A DNA stretch of 55,513 nucleotides from Verrucomicrobiales bacterium (GCA_027489875.1 JAIXZE010000218.1:1-55513), one strand, 5' to 3'. Counted from the first letter of the stretch, positions 17,235 to 26,713 are shown. Made by a program: numbers and translations. The notes: generated from the sequence alone by a model not told the origin.

Positions 17235-20200
17235 CTACAGTTTGGGATCCAGCGAAGGCCGGATGAGATCGAAGCGCGGGTCCGAGGTGAGTTGGGTGCG
17301 CAGGTTGGCGCCGGCCGGATTGGTGGCCAGCCGCGCATCACTCAGCAGGAATGCCTTCCTAAGGCTTCCCGCGGAGGAACTGGATTTCCCGAGTACCGCT
17401 TGGATCGCGGCGAGTTGGTACCAAGCCTCCGGACTGTCAGGCACCGCCCGCGCGTACTTCTCCATCGTGGCTTCGACGCGATCAATGCGTTGCAGTTGCT
17501 GGTAAGCCTGCGCCAGCGATGCCAGCGTCCGCAAATCCGAGTCCGGCTTCGCGAGCAGGGAGTCGAGGATGGCGATCCCCTCGTTGCTTCGACCGCTGTT
17601 GAACAGCGTGCTGGCCAAGCCGAACGCTGACTCCAGATTGGTCACAGCCGCGGCGGCTGCCACCGCGTTGGCCCCGGCCGATGCTGCGGGGGCAGCACCA
17701 GTCGCGGGAAGGGGTGCATCCTTGTAAGGTTCCAATTGCTTCAGCAGGTCTCGGATTCCGAGGTTGTCTGGATCAATCGTGTAGCACGCATCAACCACGC
17801 GGTAGGCGTCCGGGTACCGTCCGAGCCCCGCCAGCAGGGAGGCATAGTTGAACACCGTCTCCGGGCTGTACGGACAGAAGGCGAATGCTTGCTTCAAAGC
17901 AAACTCTGCCTCCTTCACCATTTTCGCCTGATACACAGGATCCTTGGACTCCTGCGCACGCCACCCGTAGACGGATTTTCCAATGGCATTCCGCAGCTTC
18001 GAGAAGGCCTTTTGGGCGTTATCATCACGAACGAAACGGGCGTCGCCCTTGAAATTGGAGTAGTCCCGCAACCGATAGGTCCGGAGTGCAAAGTCGCACA
18101 CTTCCTGAACCGGAGTGTCGTAGGTGATCCAGTTGCCGATGAAACGCATTGAATACTGGGACCAATACTCGTGGTCCCGGCGGATCTGGTCGTCCGAGAG
18201 TTGGGCGACGGGTTCGCGCTCGATCTTGAGGATGATTCCGAAGGGCACAAGGTGTGGGTACATCCAGTCGAGGGCGAAGCTCTCCTCGACGTAAAAGGAA
18301 TGGTCGGGGTTCTTGTCGAAAATGACCTTCGTCAGGAGCCCATTGATGGACATGACGGCCGTCTGTCCAGAGACGGAAACGCGTCCGTCGGGAAGGGTCG
18401 TCAGGACCTCGCCGGGCTTGAGTTGACGGCTTTGCGCCCGGCGCTGGGCGTCGATGCTGTATTCTTCAAAGCAACGACGAAGATCATCGGGCGTGGGCGT
18501 CAGGATCTCGCGATCCGGGTAAAGCCCTCCAGGACTGCTGGCAATCAATCCGGCGTAAGCTTCCTCGAGCAGAAGACGGTTCAATCGGATACGGGAGTGG
18601 TTGGTAGGTGCCTGGGCTGCGAAGCGGCGCACATGATCACTGAGCTTGATCCCGGCAAACCGTTCCGCCGTGAAAATCGAGGGGCCTTCGATGATTCGAT
18701 TCAGGGCCGTTGCCAAAGCCTCGGCGTCCGACGAGGCAGCCGCTCCGAGCGCCTGCTTCACATGCCTCGACAAAGCATCCGATCCTCCCGAGATCCTGGA
18801 TTTCAGGGCGGCCAGGTCCTTGAAGTCCGATTCCTTGAAAAAGGACTCCCCAACGCGGCGTTCCTTCTCGATCGAATCCCCCAAACCATCCATCCACCGG
18901 TCCACCGGAGCCATCACGCGGGCCATGGTGTTGGTTCGATTCCGTGAAATGGAGACCGCATCATTCAGCATGGAGTAGAAGAACGAAGGATCGCTCTGGG
19001 CACTCCGGTTGTAGTGGGCGCGGATGTAGTCAAGGTAGGTGTTGTCCGCGAGGGCATTCTGGGTGATCAGGTAGACATCACGCCGATCGAAGCCCGGATT
19101 TCGCCGATGCTGGGGCGGAATGAAGCTTTCGCAGAAGATCATGTAGGTCGGGCAGAAGCGTCCCGGATCGGTGCCACCAAACAACACGGTGTGCTTGTCC
19201 ATCGATGGGTAGAGGGGCTTCCCATCCTTGTCTTTCGGCGCCGGTGCCGCGGACGTGTCTGCACCGGGTTCAAACATGTCATGGCCAAACCAGAATCCGA
19301 AGTAGTGGTTCCGTTGCTCGTTGTCTGCCCAATGATCCAGGATCGAGTCGGCTGGAATCAGGGTGAACAGGGCAAGGACGATGCTGAGTCGGGTCTTTCC
19401 CCGCGCCCCGGAGCCATCCGTGTCCGACGGCCCGGTGGTGTCTCCAAATACGGTGGTTTCCTCACGCCAAAGGAGCAGGAATCCCAGGAGTGCTGCCGTA
19501 ATCGCAAGGCTGAGAGCCGCTGCGAGGCGCGGGATGAGGAAGACGTTCTTGTCCGGGTTCAGCGATTCAGACAACTGGAAGAGGTTCAAGGCGACGGACA
19601 CGGTCGCTCCTGCGATCAGGATGGTGCGCCACTTTTGGAAGGGCCCTTGAAGGAGGGCTCCAACGATCGCCATGCCATATCCAATGACCATCGCGATCAT
19701 GACGTGCGAGGAGGTGTAGAACACCTTGACCAGTTCCCTCGATTGCTTGTCGGTCTGGGCGTTCAGCAGGTAGATCAGCAGGAACGCGAGACAGAAATAC
19801 GTTACTCCCAAGCCGATCAGCCATCCCCGTTCCCGATTCTTCATCCTCTTGATCAGCGCGAATGGAAGGATGAGAAGGATCAGATTGGCCCAGTTGAACT
19901 CGTCCTTCACACCTTCGAAATAGGCAACAATTTGAGGAATACTGATGCCGGGAGATGTCTTTTCGTACTGACCGCGGGTGAATGCGTGGATGAACCCATC
20001 CCAAACCCGAGGGTAACCCCAGTTCAGCGGTGGGTTCGTCACCGATGCCAGCGGCATGTAGAAGTAGTTCAACGCTCCAACGCCGAACGAAATGCCCGCC
20101 AGCAACACCACGTGAATCCGCGTCAGGAGGCTGCCCGTCAGGATCGCGGTCCAGACGCAGCCCACCGCCGAAAGGATTCCCACCAGGTTGAAGATGAGCA

Positions 20201-21047
20201 GCAGGGACGGGTTGTCCGAAAACGTCCTGATCTTGTCCGCTGCGTGGAGTGAGAGACCAGCCAGCCAGAAAAATGTGTTCAGGAACAAGAAGTCCCTGCC
20301 CACACGCCGGTCTGCCATCAGCGCCAGAACCTCCAGCCCCATGGCGGCAACAATCAAGGTCTGGTGGTTGCAGAAGCAGATGCCGAAGAGAAAACACGCA
20401 AGGTACAGATGACGGCGTTGGTGGGGCGTCCACATGTACCGCTTGAGGCACACAAGCACTCCCATGAGTGACCACACCGCAATCGTGTACACTTCCACAA
20501 TCACGGCCTGGCTCCAGATGTAGCCGTTGAAGCCCAGCAGCATTCCGGACACGAAGCCGGTTACCAGCGAGATCCTGTTGTCCAAGTCCGTATTCCGGGA
20601 CTTCAGGAATTCGACGCTGTCCAGAATCAGGGCAGATCCGCGGGACACCAGAAGTGCAACCATGCCGGCCGATACCGCCGCAGCGAATGCCGATGAAACA
20701 GCGACCCGCCAAGCGATGTTTGAAAACGGCAGCAGCTTGGTGAACAGCCAGGTGTAAAGTGTCCAGATGGGATAGCCTGGAGGGTGGGGAACACCGGCGT
20801 ACATGGAGGCTACAGCCAATTCACCGGAGTCCTCCAACGTCAGGTCCGGTGCAATGGTCAGCATGTAACCGGACATCACGATGATCGTGACCAGTAGGAA
20901 CGCGATCCAGTCCACCGGTCGGAACAGGCGCCCCACGACGGTTTCCGTTTGCGGAGTTGAGCCCCCCTGTTTTCCTGAGACGGGGGTCATCCTGACATTG
21001 GCCGGTGAGAGTGGCCGTGGGCTGGTGCCTTGGTTTGCTTGTGCCAT
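17235..21047 (-). CDS. DUF2723 polytopic membrane protein with C-terminal TPR domain
   Basis: 1270 residues. The N-terminal ~550 residues hold roughly a dozen membrane helices and the DUF2723 signature (LEDSGELAVASMYAGVPHPP, then GYPIWTLYTWLF). This family is related to GT-C protein O-mannosyltransferases, with an acidic loop residue as likely catalytic site; activity is inferred. A large soluble part follows, ending in TPR repeats (SPETVFNYASLLAGLGRYPD; SPEAWYQLAAIQAVLGKSS). Predicted inner-membrane glycosyltransferase-like protein with its TPRs outside. Third gene of a unit with an ECF sigma factor and a small membrane protein; a later ATG at 20990 is possible. Confidence 0.85.
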   Translation of the reverse strand: MAQANQGTSPRPLSPANVRMTPVSGKQGGSTPQTETVVGRLFRPVDWIAFLLVTIIVMSGYMLTIAPDLTLEDSGELAVASMYAGVPHPPGYPIWTLYTWLFTKLLPFSNIAWRVAVSSAFAAAVSAGMVALLVSRGSALILDSVEFLKSRNTDLDNRISLVTGFVSGMLLGFNGYIWSQAVIVEVYTIAVWSLMGVLVCLKRYMWTPHQRRHLYLACFLFGICFCNHQTLIVAAMGLEVLALMADRRVGRDFLFLNTFFWLAGLSLHAADKIRTFSDNPSLLLIFNLVGILSAVGCVWTAILTGSLLTRIHVVLLAGISFGVGALNYFYMPLASVTNPPLNWGYPRVWDGFIHAFTRGQYEKTSPGISIPQIVAYFEGVKDEFNWANLILLILPFALIKRMKNRERGWLIGLGVTYFCLAFLLIYLLNAQTDKQSRELVKVFYTSSHVMIAMVIGYGMAIVGALLQGPFQKWRTILIAGATVSVALNLFQLSESLNPDKNVFLIPRLAAALSLAITAALLGFLLLWREETTVFGDTTGPSDTDGSGARGKTRLSIVLALFTLIPADSILDHWADNEQRNHYFGFWFGHDMFEPGADTSAAPAPKDKDGKPLYPSMDKHTVLFGGTDPGRFCPTYMIFCESFIPPQHRRNPGFDRRDVYLITQNALADNTYLDYIRAHYNRSAQSDPSFFYSMLNDAVSISRNRTNTMARVMAPVDRWMDGLGDSIEKERRVGESFFKESDFKDLAALKSRISGGSDALSRHVKQALGAAASSDAEALATALNRIIEGPSIFTAERFAGIKLSDHVRRFAAQAPTNHSRIRLNRLLLEEAYAGLIASSPGGLYPDREILTPTPDDLRRCFEEYSIDAQRRAQSRQLKPGEVLTTLPDGRVSVSGQTAVMSINGLLTKVIFDKNPDHSFYVEESFALDWMYPHLVPFGIILKIEREPVAQLSDDQIRRDHEYWSQYSMRFIGNWITYDTPVQEVCDFALRTYRLRDYSNFKGDARFVRDDNAQKAFSKLRNAIGKSVYGWRAQESKDPVYQAKMVKEAEFALKQAFAFCPYSPETVFNYASLLAGLGRYPDAYRVVDACYTIDPDNLGIRDLLKQLEPYKDAPLPATGAAPAASAGANAVAAAAAVTNLESAFGLASTLFNSGRSNEGIAILDSLLAKPDSDLRTLASLAQAYQQLQRIDRVEATMEKYARAVPDSPEAWYQLAAIQAVLGKSSSSAGSLRKAFLLSDARLATNPAGANLRTQLTSDPRFDLIRPSLDPKL

Positions 21048-21069
21048 GTGTTGAAAGTGTTTCGGAGCG

Positions 21070-21393
21070 TCAGAGCGCCTTCTGGGCGGTGTTCGTGGTC
21101 AATGGCTGGGAACGGTTTGTGAATGTAAAGCCGGCGACCGGTAGGCAGTTCTGGGCAACGATGGCCGACATCCCAGCAAAGTTCGAATGGGGCTTCCGAA
21201 TCCCATCGACAGAGGGTGACCACGCGACCGCCAACGCACACATCCAAGCGGAAGCAACCACCAGAGTGAAGCGCAGCCAGACGGCCCCCGCCAAATTGGC
21301 GTGGTCGGATTGAGTGTCGGTGGCAAAGACGCGTTGCCGTAGACCGGTGGAAACCTTGCGCGGGCGCCAGGGTGGTAGGCTCGGCGTGCTCAT
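21070..21393 (-). CDS. Small single-pass membrane protein, unknown function
   Basis: 107 residues with one clear membrane helix (LRFTLVVASAWMCALAVAW, about 41-59). Its ATG overlaps the sigma factor stop codon (ATGA at 21390-21393) and its stop lies 22 bases before the DUF2723 start, so it is probably real and co-translated. The position after an ECF sigma gene suggests an anti-sigma role, but no known anti-sigma domain is visible. Confidence 0.6.
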   Translation of the reverse strand: MSTPSLPPWRPRKVSTGLRQRVFATDTQSDHANLAGAVWLRFTLVVASAWMCALAVAWSPSVDGIRKPHSNFAGMSAIVAQNCLPVAGFTFTNRSQPLTTNTAQKAL

Positions 21394-21911
21394 GCGTTGA
21401 AACAGGGGGCTAATGTTGAATCGTCGCTGATCCTGAGATGTTTCCGGAGTCGATCCATCCCGTACCGAAATCTTCCCGCGGCTGTGTTCTGCCCAACGCC
21501 CGTGACCTCAGCAATCTCCTCGAATGTCATGCCATGCCAGAATCGGAGCACGATGACCTCGCGCTGTTCAGTCGGAAGCCTGGACAATTCGTCCATGGCT
21601 TTTGCTTCAGCCGGATGCGGCTCAGAGGAAGACTCAAACCAATCCTGACTCTCCAGCTCACGAGTGAGGCGTCGCCACAGACTGCGTTTACAATTCAAAG
21701 CCCGATTGCGAAACGCCCTGACAAGATAATGGGGCGGATTCCGGGGCGGTTCCTGGAGGGTCAGAAGGGCTGAAAAAACATCCTGAACCACATCTTCGGA
21801 TTCGGAATGGGAGAGCCCAAGCGCCCTTCCATAGAGCACCAAGCCGTCCGCTTGGGCTTCGAACAAGCCTTCAGCCCAATGAGCATTCCCGGATGATGAC
21901 TCACCTTCCAT
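21390..21911 (-). CDS. ECF-type RNA polymerase sigma factor
   Basis: 173 residues from the ATG at 21911. Region 2 is around 20-75 (SESEDVVQDVFSALL; YLVRAFRNRALNCKR) and region 4 around 108-160 (LPTEQREVIVLRFWHGMTFE; EIAEVTGVGQNTAAGRFRYG). Region 3 is absent, as in ECF factors. It leads an operon with a small membrane protein and a DUF2723/TPR protein, suggesting control of an envelope function, possibly including itself. The frame is open up to 21998 but family similarity starts near 21911. Confidence 0.9.
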   Translation of the reverse strand: MEGESSSGNAHWAEGLFEAQADGLVLYGRALGLSHSESEDVVQDVFSALLTLQEPPRNPPHYLVRAFRNRALNCKRSLWRRLTRELESQDWFESSSEPHPAEAKAMDELSRLPTEQREVIVLRFWHGMTFEEIAEVTGVGQNTAAGRFRYGMDRLRKHLRISDDSTLAPCFNA

Positions 21912-22229
21912 TCTCGAGAGAGTGACACCGCAGACTTCGGAATTGTATTCCGGCTTTGAAAATTCTGCGGAAACAGCCAACTCCAAAAAGAACCTCAACT
22001 TGTCTCATCCGTGAATCGTCGTTTCGTTCCGGACATATGCGAACCTCCCAGAAGAACGGACAGTCCAAGGTGCTGGCCCTGGTTCGAGGTGGAGGAGCGT
22101 GTGGGAATCAACAGGTGCTGAATCGGACAGTTACACCTGTTACGAACCCGGAGATGGTCAGATCGTGACGTGAACTGGTGCTGCTAAAACCCGGTGATTA
22201 AGGGGCTGAGACAGCTCATTTCCAAAGGT

Positions 22230-22249
22230 TTCCGGACGACTTTCCGGAA
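22230..22249 (-). terminator. Hairpin after the tRNA-Pro/tRNA-Leu pair
   Basis: A 7-bp stem (TTCCGGA 22230-22236 with TCCGGAA 22243-22249) begins 9 bases past the CCA end of tRNA-Leu on the minus strand and is followed by ACCTTT. It probably ends the tRNA transcript; the weak T run limits confidence. The rest of 21999-22257 shows nothing else recognisable. Confidence 0.45.
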
Positions 22250-22257
22250 CCCGCGTT

Positions 22258-22342
22258 TGGTGCGCACGGCAGGACTTGAACCTGCACGCCGTAAGGCACT
22301 ACCACCTCAAAGTAGCGCGTCTGCCAATTCCGCCACGTGCGC
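22258..22342 (-). tRNA. tRNA-Leu (anticodon GAG)
   Basis: 85 nt including an encoded CCA. Acceptor GCGCACG pairs with CGTGCGC, A is the discriminator base, the T arm has GGTTCAAGTCC, the anticodon loop is TTGAGGT on a CTACT/GGTAG stem, and a short variable arm fits class II tRNA-Leu. Reads CUC/CUU codons. It lies 34 bases downstream of tRNA-Pro on the same strand. Confidence 0.95.
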
Positions 22343-22376
22343 GTTAACCAAACATTCCCTTTGGGAGAGAAGCAAA

Positions 22377-22454
22377 TGGTCGGGGCGGTGAGATTTGAAC
22401 TCACGACCTCTTGTACCCGAAACAAGCGCGCTAGCCAGGCTACGCTACGCCCCG
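22377..22454 (-). tRNA. tRNA-Pro (anticodon CGG)
   Basis: 78 nt including an encoded CCA. Acceptor CGGGGCG/CGCCCCG with A73, anticodon stem CTTGT/ACAAG with loop TTCGGGT (anticodon CGG, codon CCG), and T arm GAGTTCAAATCTC. First of a two-tRNA cluster. Confidence 0.95.
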
Positions 22455-23535
22455 ATCCGAAATGCGGGCGGAAGATGAGGAACGTAGCGGAACACTGCAA
22501 TGGTTTTCTCTTCGAGCAGTGAAGATTTTCCGCCCGAAGCAGGAACATGCCCTCCTTGAATCGACGTCACGCTTGAAAAGCAAACAACATCGGCACGATC
22601 CGCAACTGAGAAGCCGGCACCCTACAGATGGAAAATCGAAATGAGCCTGAAGCCCGGACTAAGAGCGCTCCGCCTGTGTTAGTGGCAAAAGAAATGGATT
22701 CAAATCCTGACGGCAAGTGTCTAGGACCGCGAAACGAGGACCACGGCTGAAATGGCTTCCGGTCTGCTTGGCGAGAACAACTCGAAGCGTGCGGGAGGTC
22801 CATCCATTGGAAGATCCGTGGTTCTCGCGGGTTAACCCGTGGGGGAAATAGTCAGTGAAGGACGATCCTCCTGTCGGCGAAACAAAAATCCAGGTTGAGG
22901 ATCCAGACGGTGGCGCAGTGGGAAGCAAATTCCCCCAGGAAGTGGCACTCGCTGCGGAGATGAATGGATCTGTGGATGACGAACCCCTGAAGGAATCAGT
23001 ACTGATGGGTTCCGTCGGGGATCGAGGAAAGCAGTCGGCTCCCAAACTGCAGAAATTGAAGTGCTGTCACTCGCATCAAGTGGACAGACAGGCCTCGAAA
23101 CCCAGGGCATTGAGGAAATTGAAATCGAAAGGAAAGTTCGGGGAACTCACTCCGGGGAAGGGTAGTGGTGAAATGGCTGGAAAGCGTGCGGAGGGAAATC
23201 CGCCCTGTAGCGCGAAGGTAGATGAAAAGCGTAGAATTCACGGGAATCCGTGCGGTGGGACGCGGAATCCCAAGGAATCGCGACTTGGTTGGGGAATAAG
23301 GGGCAGGGTAAACGCTCACTCGGAGGCCCTACAGGGAGCGCTGAAACGAGGCTTTGAAAGTTTTTCGAGAAAAGCGTTGCGAGTTGGTCAGCGATTCATA
23401 ATCTCTGCGCTCCCGTTTCGCCGTAACAAGCGATTCGATGAGCACGGCCGATAACCAAGCTGCTCCAAGCAGCTGGGAGTGATGGCCGGGTGCACTGCAG
23501 CGAGTGCTGCGTGTTGTAGATTTGAATTTTTGCCT
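22455..23535 (+). other. Unassigned 1.1-kb region upstream of the ribosomal operon; possible structured RNA or leader
   Basis: No convincing gene. The plus strand is purine-rich with many GGAA/GAAA segments between short hairpins (for example CACGGGAATCCGTG near 23239, palindrome CGGGTTAACCCG near 22829). ATCGGC near 22585 could pair with GCCGAT near 23447, enclosing the region. A GTG-started plus frame at 22855-23454 (199 codons, Lys/Gly/Arg/Pro-rich) stays open but looks unlike a folded protein, and equally poor frames lie on the minus strand. It does not match RNase P RNA, tmRNA or SRP RNA by eye. It may hold the ribosomal operon promoter, a degraded gene or an unknown RNA. Confidence 0.4.
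23458..23513 (+). promoter_or_regulatory. Two hairpins in the rplB leader
   Basis: AGCTGC (23458-23463) pairs with GCAGCT (23469-23474) around a 5-nt loop, and CAC-T-GCAGC (23493-23501) pairs with GCTGC-GTG (23506-23513) around GAGT with one bulged base. Both lie within 80 bases of the rplB start. They could form an r-protein binding leader or mark the end of the preceding transcript. No T run follows. Confidence 0.4.
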
Positions 23536-24384
23536 GTGAAAACATTTAGGCCTCTAACGCCATCGACGCGTTACATGACGTACGCGGACTTTTCGGATAT
23601 TACGAAAAGTCGTCCTGAGAAAGCGCTGGTTTACACCCGCAAGCGCTCGGGTGGTCGCAACTCCTACGGACGGGTTACTGCCCGAGCCATTGGTGGTGGA
23701 CACAAACAGAAAGTTCGTGTTGTCGACTTCCGCCGAAGCAAGATCGGGATGGAGGCCAAGGTGGTGGCGGTAGAATACGATCCTATCCGAAGTGCTCGTC
23801 TGGCGCTCTTGGAGTATACAGATGGTGATCGACGATACATCCTCTGTCCCGAAGGGCTGAAGGTTGGCACGACGTTGCTTAATGGACCCACTGCGCCACC
23901 AAGTGTTGGCAATTGCCTCCCGCTATCGGCGATTCCTCTTGGCGTAACTGTCCACAACATCGAGCTCATTCCTGGCAAGGGTGGCCAAATGGTCCGCTCT
24001 GCTGGCTCGGGTGCAACCTTGATGTCTAGAGGTGAAGGGTATGCGCAGTTGCGCTTGCCCTCTGGCGAAATTCGTCGTGTCCACGAAAACTGCGTGGCAA
24101 CGATTGGCCAAGTCGGAAACACTCAGCATGAAAACGTCGTCCTAGGCAAAGCCGGGCGCAGCATTCATCGCGGTCGGCGTCCAATGTCTCGCGGTATGGT
24201 TCGAAACCCTGTCGATCATCCCAACGGTGGTGGCCAAGGTAAGTCCAAGGGTGGTGGCGGACGACAGCACCTGACATCTCCTTGGGGCTTGTTGGCAAAG
24301 GGCTATCGTACCCGTGAAAAGCGTAAGATCTCAAACCGGTTTATCCTCGTTCGCCGCGATGGTCGGCCAATGAAGCTCAAGTAA
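23536..24384 (+). CDS. rplB: 50S ribosomal protein L2
   Basis: 282 residues from a GTG at 23536 ([20 protein letters not shown]), matching the L2 N-terminus TPSRRFMT; an ATG 39 bases later (MTYADF) would cut this off. Contains [18 protein letters not shown] and the peptidyl-transferase-proximal [16 protein letters not shown]. It helps join subunits and form the peptidyl transferase centre. First gene of the run here: rpsJ, rplC, rplD and rplW, which usually precede it, are not in the window. Confidence 0.96.
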   Translation: MKTFRPLTPSTRYMTYADFSDITKSRPEKALVYTRKRSGGRNSYGRVTARAIGGGHKQKVRVVDFRRSKIGMEAKVVAVEYDPIRSARLALLEYTDGDRRYILCPEGLKVGTTLLNGPTAPPSVGNCLPLSAIPLGVTVHNIELIPGKGGQMVRSAGSGATLMSRGEGYAQLRLPSGEIRRVHENCVATIGQVGNTQHENVVLGKAGRSIHRGRRPMSRGMVRNPVDHPNGGGQGKSKGGGGRQHLTSPWGLLAKGYRTREKRKISNRFILVRRDGRPMKLK

Positions 24385-24388
24385 GCAT

Positions 24389-24670
24389 ATGGGACGTTCT
24401 CTCAAGAAGGGGCCTTTCGTTGACTCCCACCTTCAGGACAAGGTCCAGAAGGCAAGGGCAACCAAATCCAAAGCGCCGATCAAAACCTGGTCGAGACGGT
24501 CGACAATCACGCCTGACTTTGTCGGGTTGACGGTCAACGTGCACAACGGTCGTGTTTTTAACCCTGTATTCATTACTGAAAACATGGTTGGACACAAACT
24601 CGGGGAGTTCAGCTTGACCCGGACGTTCAAGAAGCACGGCGCACACACCGCCAAGGCCGAGGCCAAATAG
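24389..24670 (+). CDS. rpsS: 30S ribosomal protein S19
   Basis: 93 residues with the S19 hallmarks [12 protein letters not shown] and a VYNGK/HVPV-like segment ([20 protein letters not shown]), then [15 protein letters not shown]. It binds the 30S head near S13. It starts 4 bases after the rplB stop. Confidence 0.97.
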   Translation: MGRSLKKGPFVDSHLQDKVQKARATKSKAPIKTWSRRSTITPDFVGLTVNVHNGRVFNPVFITENMVGHKLGEFSLTRTFKKHGAHTAKAEAK

Positions 24671-24682
24671 TAAGGAACAGCC

Positions 24683-25015
24683 ATGGAAGTTCACGCCATC
24701 TACAAGAATTTTCGGATGTCCCCGCAAAAGGTGCGGGAAGTCGTCCGCCAAGTGCAGGGAATGAACGCAGTTCAAGCCCTCGCAGTGCTCAAGGTTGTGC
24801 CGCGCAAATCTGCTCGCGCAGTCGCCAAGACTCTGCAGTCGGCCATTGCCAACGCAGAAAACAATCACGGTCTGAAGGCTGAGACCCTAAAGATCTCCGG
24901 AGCCTTTGCTCAGACGGCTGGATCGTTCAAACGCTTTATCCCAAAGGCTCGCGGATCTGCTGGCCCCATCATCAAGCGTAACAGCCACATCAAGATCGTC
25001 CTCAGCGACAACTGA
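24683..25015 (+). CDS. rplV: 50S ribosomal protein L22
   Basis: 110 residues. YKNFRMSPQKVREVVRQVQG and the C-terminal AFAQTAGSFKRFIPKARGSA correspond to the globular domain and the long loop that lines the exit tunnel. GGA lies ahead of the ATG. Normal length and normal place between rpsS and rpsC. Confidence 0.97.
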   Translation: MEVHAIYKNFRMSPQKVREVVRQVQGMNAVQALAVLKVVPRKSARAVAKTLQSAIANAENNHGLKAETLKISGAFAQTAGSFKRFIPKARGSAGPIIKRNSHIKIVLSDN

Positions 25016-25019
25016 TCCT

Positions 25020-25700
25020 ATGGGCCAGAAAACAAATCCAATTGGTTTCCGTATCCCGGTTAACCACGACTGGCGATCCAAGTGGTTCGCCAACAAGAGA
25101 GACTTCAGTGGACTGCTCGTGGAAGACCAGCTGATCCGGTCGATCCTCAAGAGGAAACTGGAGAGTGCTTCTGTTCCTCGTATCAACATTGAACGTGCGG
25201 CAAACCGATGCCGTGTCACGATCTTCACTGCACGGCCTGGTGTTGTGATCGGCCGTAAAGGGTCTGAGATCGATAAGCTCAAGGAGGAGCTTTCCAAGAT
25301 TACCGGCAAGGATATCTACGTCGATATCCAAGAAGTAAAGCAGCCTGACTTGGATGCGCAGTTGGTGGCAGAGAATGTTGCGCTCCAGTTAGAAAGACGC
25401 ATCAGCTTCCGACGTGCCATGAAAAAGGCGCTCCAGATCGCCATGGATCTGGGGGCCAAGGGAATCAAGATCAGGTGTGCCGGCCGGTTGGGCGGTGCCG
25501 AGCTGGCTCGAGTCGAGACATACCACCAAGGTAGTGTTCCGCTTCATACGCTTCGTGCGAACGTCGACTTTGGATTCGCCGAAGCTCGAACAGTGTATGG
25601 CAAGTTGGGAGTCAAGTGTTGGATTTGTAAGGGTGAACCAAAGCGTGCGGAGAGGAAGCCTGAAGATCGCCGCGTGGAACCCGTCGCTCGTCCTGTTTGA
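25020..25700 (+). CDS. rpsC: 30S ribosomal protein S3
   Basis: 226 residues from the ATG at 25020 (MGQKTNPIGFRIP), 4 bases after rplV. A KH domain holds VVIGRKGSEIDKLKEEL, followed by the C-terminal domain (GAKGIKIRCAGRLGGAELAR). It forms the mRNA entry site. Open frame upstream of 25020 overlaps rplV and is not used. Confidence 0.97.
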   Translation: MGQKTNPIGFRIPVNHDWRSKWFANKRDFSGLLVEDQLIRSILKRKLESASVPRINIERAANRCRVTIFTARPGVVIGRKGSEIDKLKEELSKITGKDIYVDIQEVKQPDLDAQLVAENVALQLERRISFRRAMKKALQIAMDLGAKGIKIRCAGRLGGAELARVETYHQGSVPLHTLRANVDFGFAEARTVYGKLGVKCWICKGEPKRAERKPEDRRVEPVARPV

Positions 25701-25738
25701 CCCACACGAAACCCACAATTTAGGATAAAGGATTTCAA

Positions 25739-26158
25739 ATGGCCTTGATGCCCGCACGGGTAAAGTACCGCAAGATGCAGCGGGGAAGCAGAACCGGTCT
25801 TGCTTCCCGCGGTAACACCGTTGCATTCGGTGAATATGGACTGCAGGCCCTCGAACGTTGCTGGATGGACACCAAGCAGATTGAGGCCGCACGCGTCGCC
25901 ATTACTCGCTACATGAAGAGGCGAGGTAAGGTTTGGATTCGGATCTTTCCCGACAAGAGCTTCACCAAGAAACCTCTGGAGGTACGGATGGGTACAGGCA
26001 AAGGTGGTGTTGAATCCTGGGTGGCAGTCATCCGGCCAGCAAGTGTTCTTTTTGAGATCGATGGCGTTACCGAAGCTGTCGCTCGTGAGGCGATGCGACT
26101 GGCCGCGACCAAGCTTCCGATCTCGACCAAATTCATCTCCCGACACAAGCTCGGATAA
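25739..26158 (+). CDS. rplP: 50S ribosomal protein L16
   Basis: 139 residues: MLMPKRVKYRK-like start ([20 protein letters not shown]), [20 protein letters not shown] and the functional loop [17 protein letters not shown]. It lies next to the A-site tRNA elbow. AGGATAAAGGA upstream is a strong ribosome site. Confidence 0.97.
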   Translation: MALMPARVKYRKMQRGSRTGLASRGNTVAFGEYGLQALERCWMDTKQIEAARVAITRYMKRRGKVWIRIFPDKSFTKKPLEVRMGTGKGGVESWVAVIRPASVLFEIDGVTEAVAREAMRLAATKLPISTKFISRHKLG

Positions 26159-26169
26159 TTTCTCATTCC

Positions 26170-26379
26170 ATGGCCAGCAACGCTTTTAAAGAGATGACCG
26201 CATTAGAACTCGCCGCCAAGGGCCGCGAGCTGCGGTTGGAATTGTTCAATCTTCGACTCCAACAAGCGACAGCGCGCTTGGAGAAGCCCCATAGGATGCG
26301 TGAATTGCGCCGAGATATCGCTCGGTGTGAAACTCGGCTCTCCTCACTCCGTAGTGCCTCAGAAGGGAGCAAGGCCTAA
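26170..26379 (+). CDS. rpmC: 50S ribosomal protein L29
   Basis: 69 residues, two antiparallel helices: [48 protein letters not shown]. Found near the tunnel exit beside L23. Spacing to rplP is 11 bases. Confidence 0.95.
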   Translation: MASNAFKEMTALELAAKGRELRLELFNLRLQQATARLEKPHRMRELRRDIARCETRLSSLRSASEGSKA

Positions 26380-26397
26380 ACCTTGAATACATCTCAT

Positions 26398-26682
26398 ATG
26401 ACAGAAATTTCCCAAGATCGAGGCCATCGCAAGGAGCGCGTTGGTGAAGTTGTCTCGAGCAAGATGCAAAAAACCATTGTTGTTCGGGTCGAGCGTCGCT
26501 TTCGGCATCCTCAATTCAAGAAAGTCGTCACGGCCTTCAAAAAGCTCTATGCACACGATGAGTCGAACGTGGCGAAGGTCGGTGACCTAGTTCGCATTCA
26601 GGAGACGCGTCCACTATCCCGCACCAAGTGCTGGCGCTTGATGGAAGTCTTGAATCCTGATGGATCTTCGAAGACGACTTGA
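26398..26682 (+). CDS. rpsQ: 30S ribosomal protein S17
   Basis: 94 residues from the ATG at 26398. [20 protein letters not shown], then [20 protein letters not shown], is the S17 OB-fold. A TTG at 26383 would add five residues; neither start has a clear ribosome site. Confidence 0.95.
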   Translation: MTEISQDRGHRKERVGEVVSSKMQKTIVVRVERRFRHPQFKKVVTAFKKLYAHDESNVAKVGDLVRIQETRPLSRTKCWRLMEVLNPDGSSKTT

Positions 26683-26713
26683 GAGAGACGATCAGACATA
26701 AGGGAGTCATACC

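Noticed and set aside
22855..23454. 199-codon plus frame as a protein gene
   Set aside because: Composition (Lys/Gly/Arg/Pro), no domain, and comparable frames on the other strand; kept only as an alternative in the region entry.
22455..23535. RNase P RNA, tmRNA, SRP RNA or a decayed 23S rRNA
   Set aside because: Short look-alike strings occur (for example GGAAAGTTCGGGG; GGCCGGGTGCA near 23484), but the conserved cores of these RNAs are missing or out of order.
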